Shown: positions 5,159 to 5,669 of the stretch, one piece after another
How the letters are laid out: every line of letters starts with the position of its first letter
Position numbering within the stretch: the first letter of the stretch is position 1
Made by a program: the position numbers and the translations under genes
Origin: Acidimicrobiaceae bacterium
GTDB lineage: Bacteria; Actinomycetota; Acidimicrobiia; Acidimicrobiales; Ilumatobacteraceae
Length of the DNA: 5,669 nt
NCBI GenBank assembly: GCA_947486675.1
Contig: CANKUF010000060.1
Location: 1-5,669, forward strand
Direction: 5' to 3'
Notes under the pieces: model-generated
Databases searched by the model: none
Told to the model about the DNA's origin: nothing
Seen by the model: the letters and a program-made list of their open reading frames with translations, nothing else

Positions 5159-5669
5159 TTTTTGGCGTTCAGACGCCGATAACTCGTGATCGTTAGTGCG
5201 CCAAGAAGTCCGAACAAGGCGCCCATTAACGCTGGGCCTTGCACGCCGAATGACTCAAATAGAAGCGTTGCAATGATGGCCATTACTGCGCGCCCCAGCG
5301 TTCCAGCACCCAACACCCAGCCAAGGCCGGTTCCAGGGCTGTTTGGCACCAGTGAAGTTGCCAATGACAACAAACTGACGACCGAAAATTCGAATCCGAG
5401 GAAGTAAATAAAGACTCCGATAAGCCCAATGATCAAGTTGTTAGATCCAAGGCTGAGGAATATTCCTCCGGGAATAACAAGAAGTGCTCCGAAAGCGATG
5501 CTTCGTTCTTTGCCCCATTTGTCGGTTTGGCGTGAACTACTCACCGATGCGACAAGCTCAACGAGCCCCAGTGAAAAACCTGCGACAGCAAGTCGAGCAG
5601 CACCAAACTGAAACTCATCTTCAAGCCAAGCACCAAACGTGACGAACAAGTTTTGTGCACTGCACATAA
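5155..5669 (-). CDS. major facilitator superfamily transporter, C-terminal half (partial)
   Basis: About 170 residues of an integral inner-membrane protein are visible, open at the right edge. The Met at 5665-5667 is probably internal, because the upstream partial codon cannot be a stop and the fold is incomplete. Hydrophobic segments lie at about 25-42, 56-73, 77-98, 115-136 and 143-162, after the end of an earlier helix at about 1-16. This matches helices 7-12 of a 12-helix MFS carrier. The cytoplasmic loop SRQTDKWGKERS (44-55), between the second and third visible helices, fits the MFS helix 8-9 loop (D-K-x-G-K/R). Gly/Pro-rich helices (GTGLGWVLGAGTLGRAV) also fit. The polar tail TSYRRLNAKN follows the last helix. 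The substrate cannot be judged; drug or sugar efflux permeases look similar. Its stop overlaps the nadE stop by 4 bp in convergent orientation. An alternative is another multi-helix carrier family. Confidence 0.78.
   Translation of the reverse strand, partial: MCSAQNLFVTFGAWLEDEFQFGAARLAVAGFSLGLVELVASVSSSRQTDKWGKERSIAFGALLVIPGGIFLSLGSNNLIIGLIGVFIYFLGFEFSVVSLLSLATSLVPNSPGTGLGWVLGAGTLGRAVMAIIATLLFESFGVQGPALMGALFGLLGALTITSYRRLNAKN

Overview
This window looks like a chromosomal piece of a moderate-GC actinobacterium (roughly half G+C by eye). The regulator's DNA-binding domain closely resembles actinobacterial GlnR as I remember it. The type I glutamine synthetase resembles actinobacterial GlnA/GlnA2, and there is a separate type II glutamine synthetase. 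An acidimicrobial lineage is my best guess, but that is inference and nothing here proves it. No mobile element, CRISPR array, tRNA or rRNA was seen, and gene density is very high.

Layout from left to right. Positions 3-83 (+) hold the last codons of a gene entering from the left, probably ending in a membrane helix. Positions 80-787 (-) encode a GlnR-like, OmpR-family regulator with a degenerate receiver domain. Positions 796-2142 (-) encode a type I glutamine synthetase, 8 bp upstream of the regulator and surely co-transcribed with it. A strong hairpin terminator (2160-2204, minus strand) separates these from 2232-3332 (-), a type II glutamine synthetase with a lysine-rich C-terminal tail. 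A 134-bp divergent intergenic region (3333-3466) carries palindromes and direct repeats. Positions 3467-5158 (+) encode glutamine-dependent NAD+ synthetase. Positions 5155-5669 (-) hold the C-terminal half of a major-facilitator transporter that runs off the right edge.

The genes share a glutamine theme. Two unrelated-fold-class glutamine synthetases make glutamine from glutamate and ammonium. A probable nitrogen regulator sits in the same operon as one of them. The divergent neighbour NadE consumes glutamine as nitrogen donor for NAD+.

The most interesting observations are the histone-H1-like lysine tail on the type II synthetase, the regulator's loss of every receiver phosphorylation residue, the repeat cluster before glnII, and the terminator 26 bp from the glnA start. 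Both convergent gene junctions also overlap by the same TTAG tetranucleotide. The window is mostly core metabolism; I do not see a clearly new multi-gene system.
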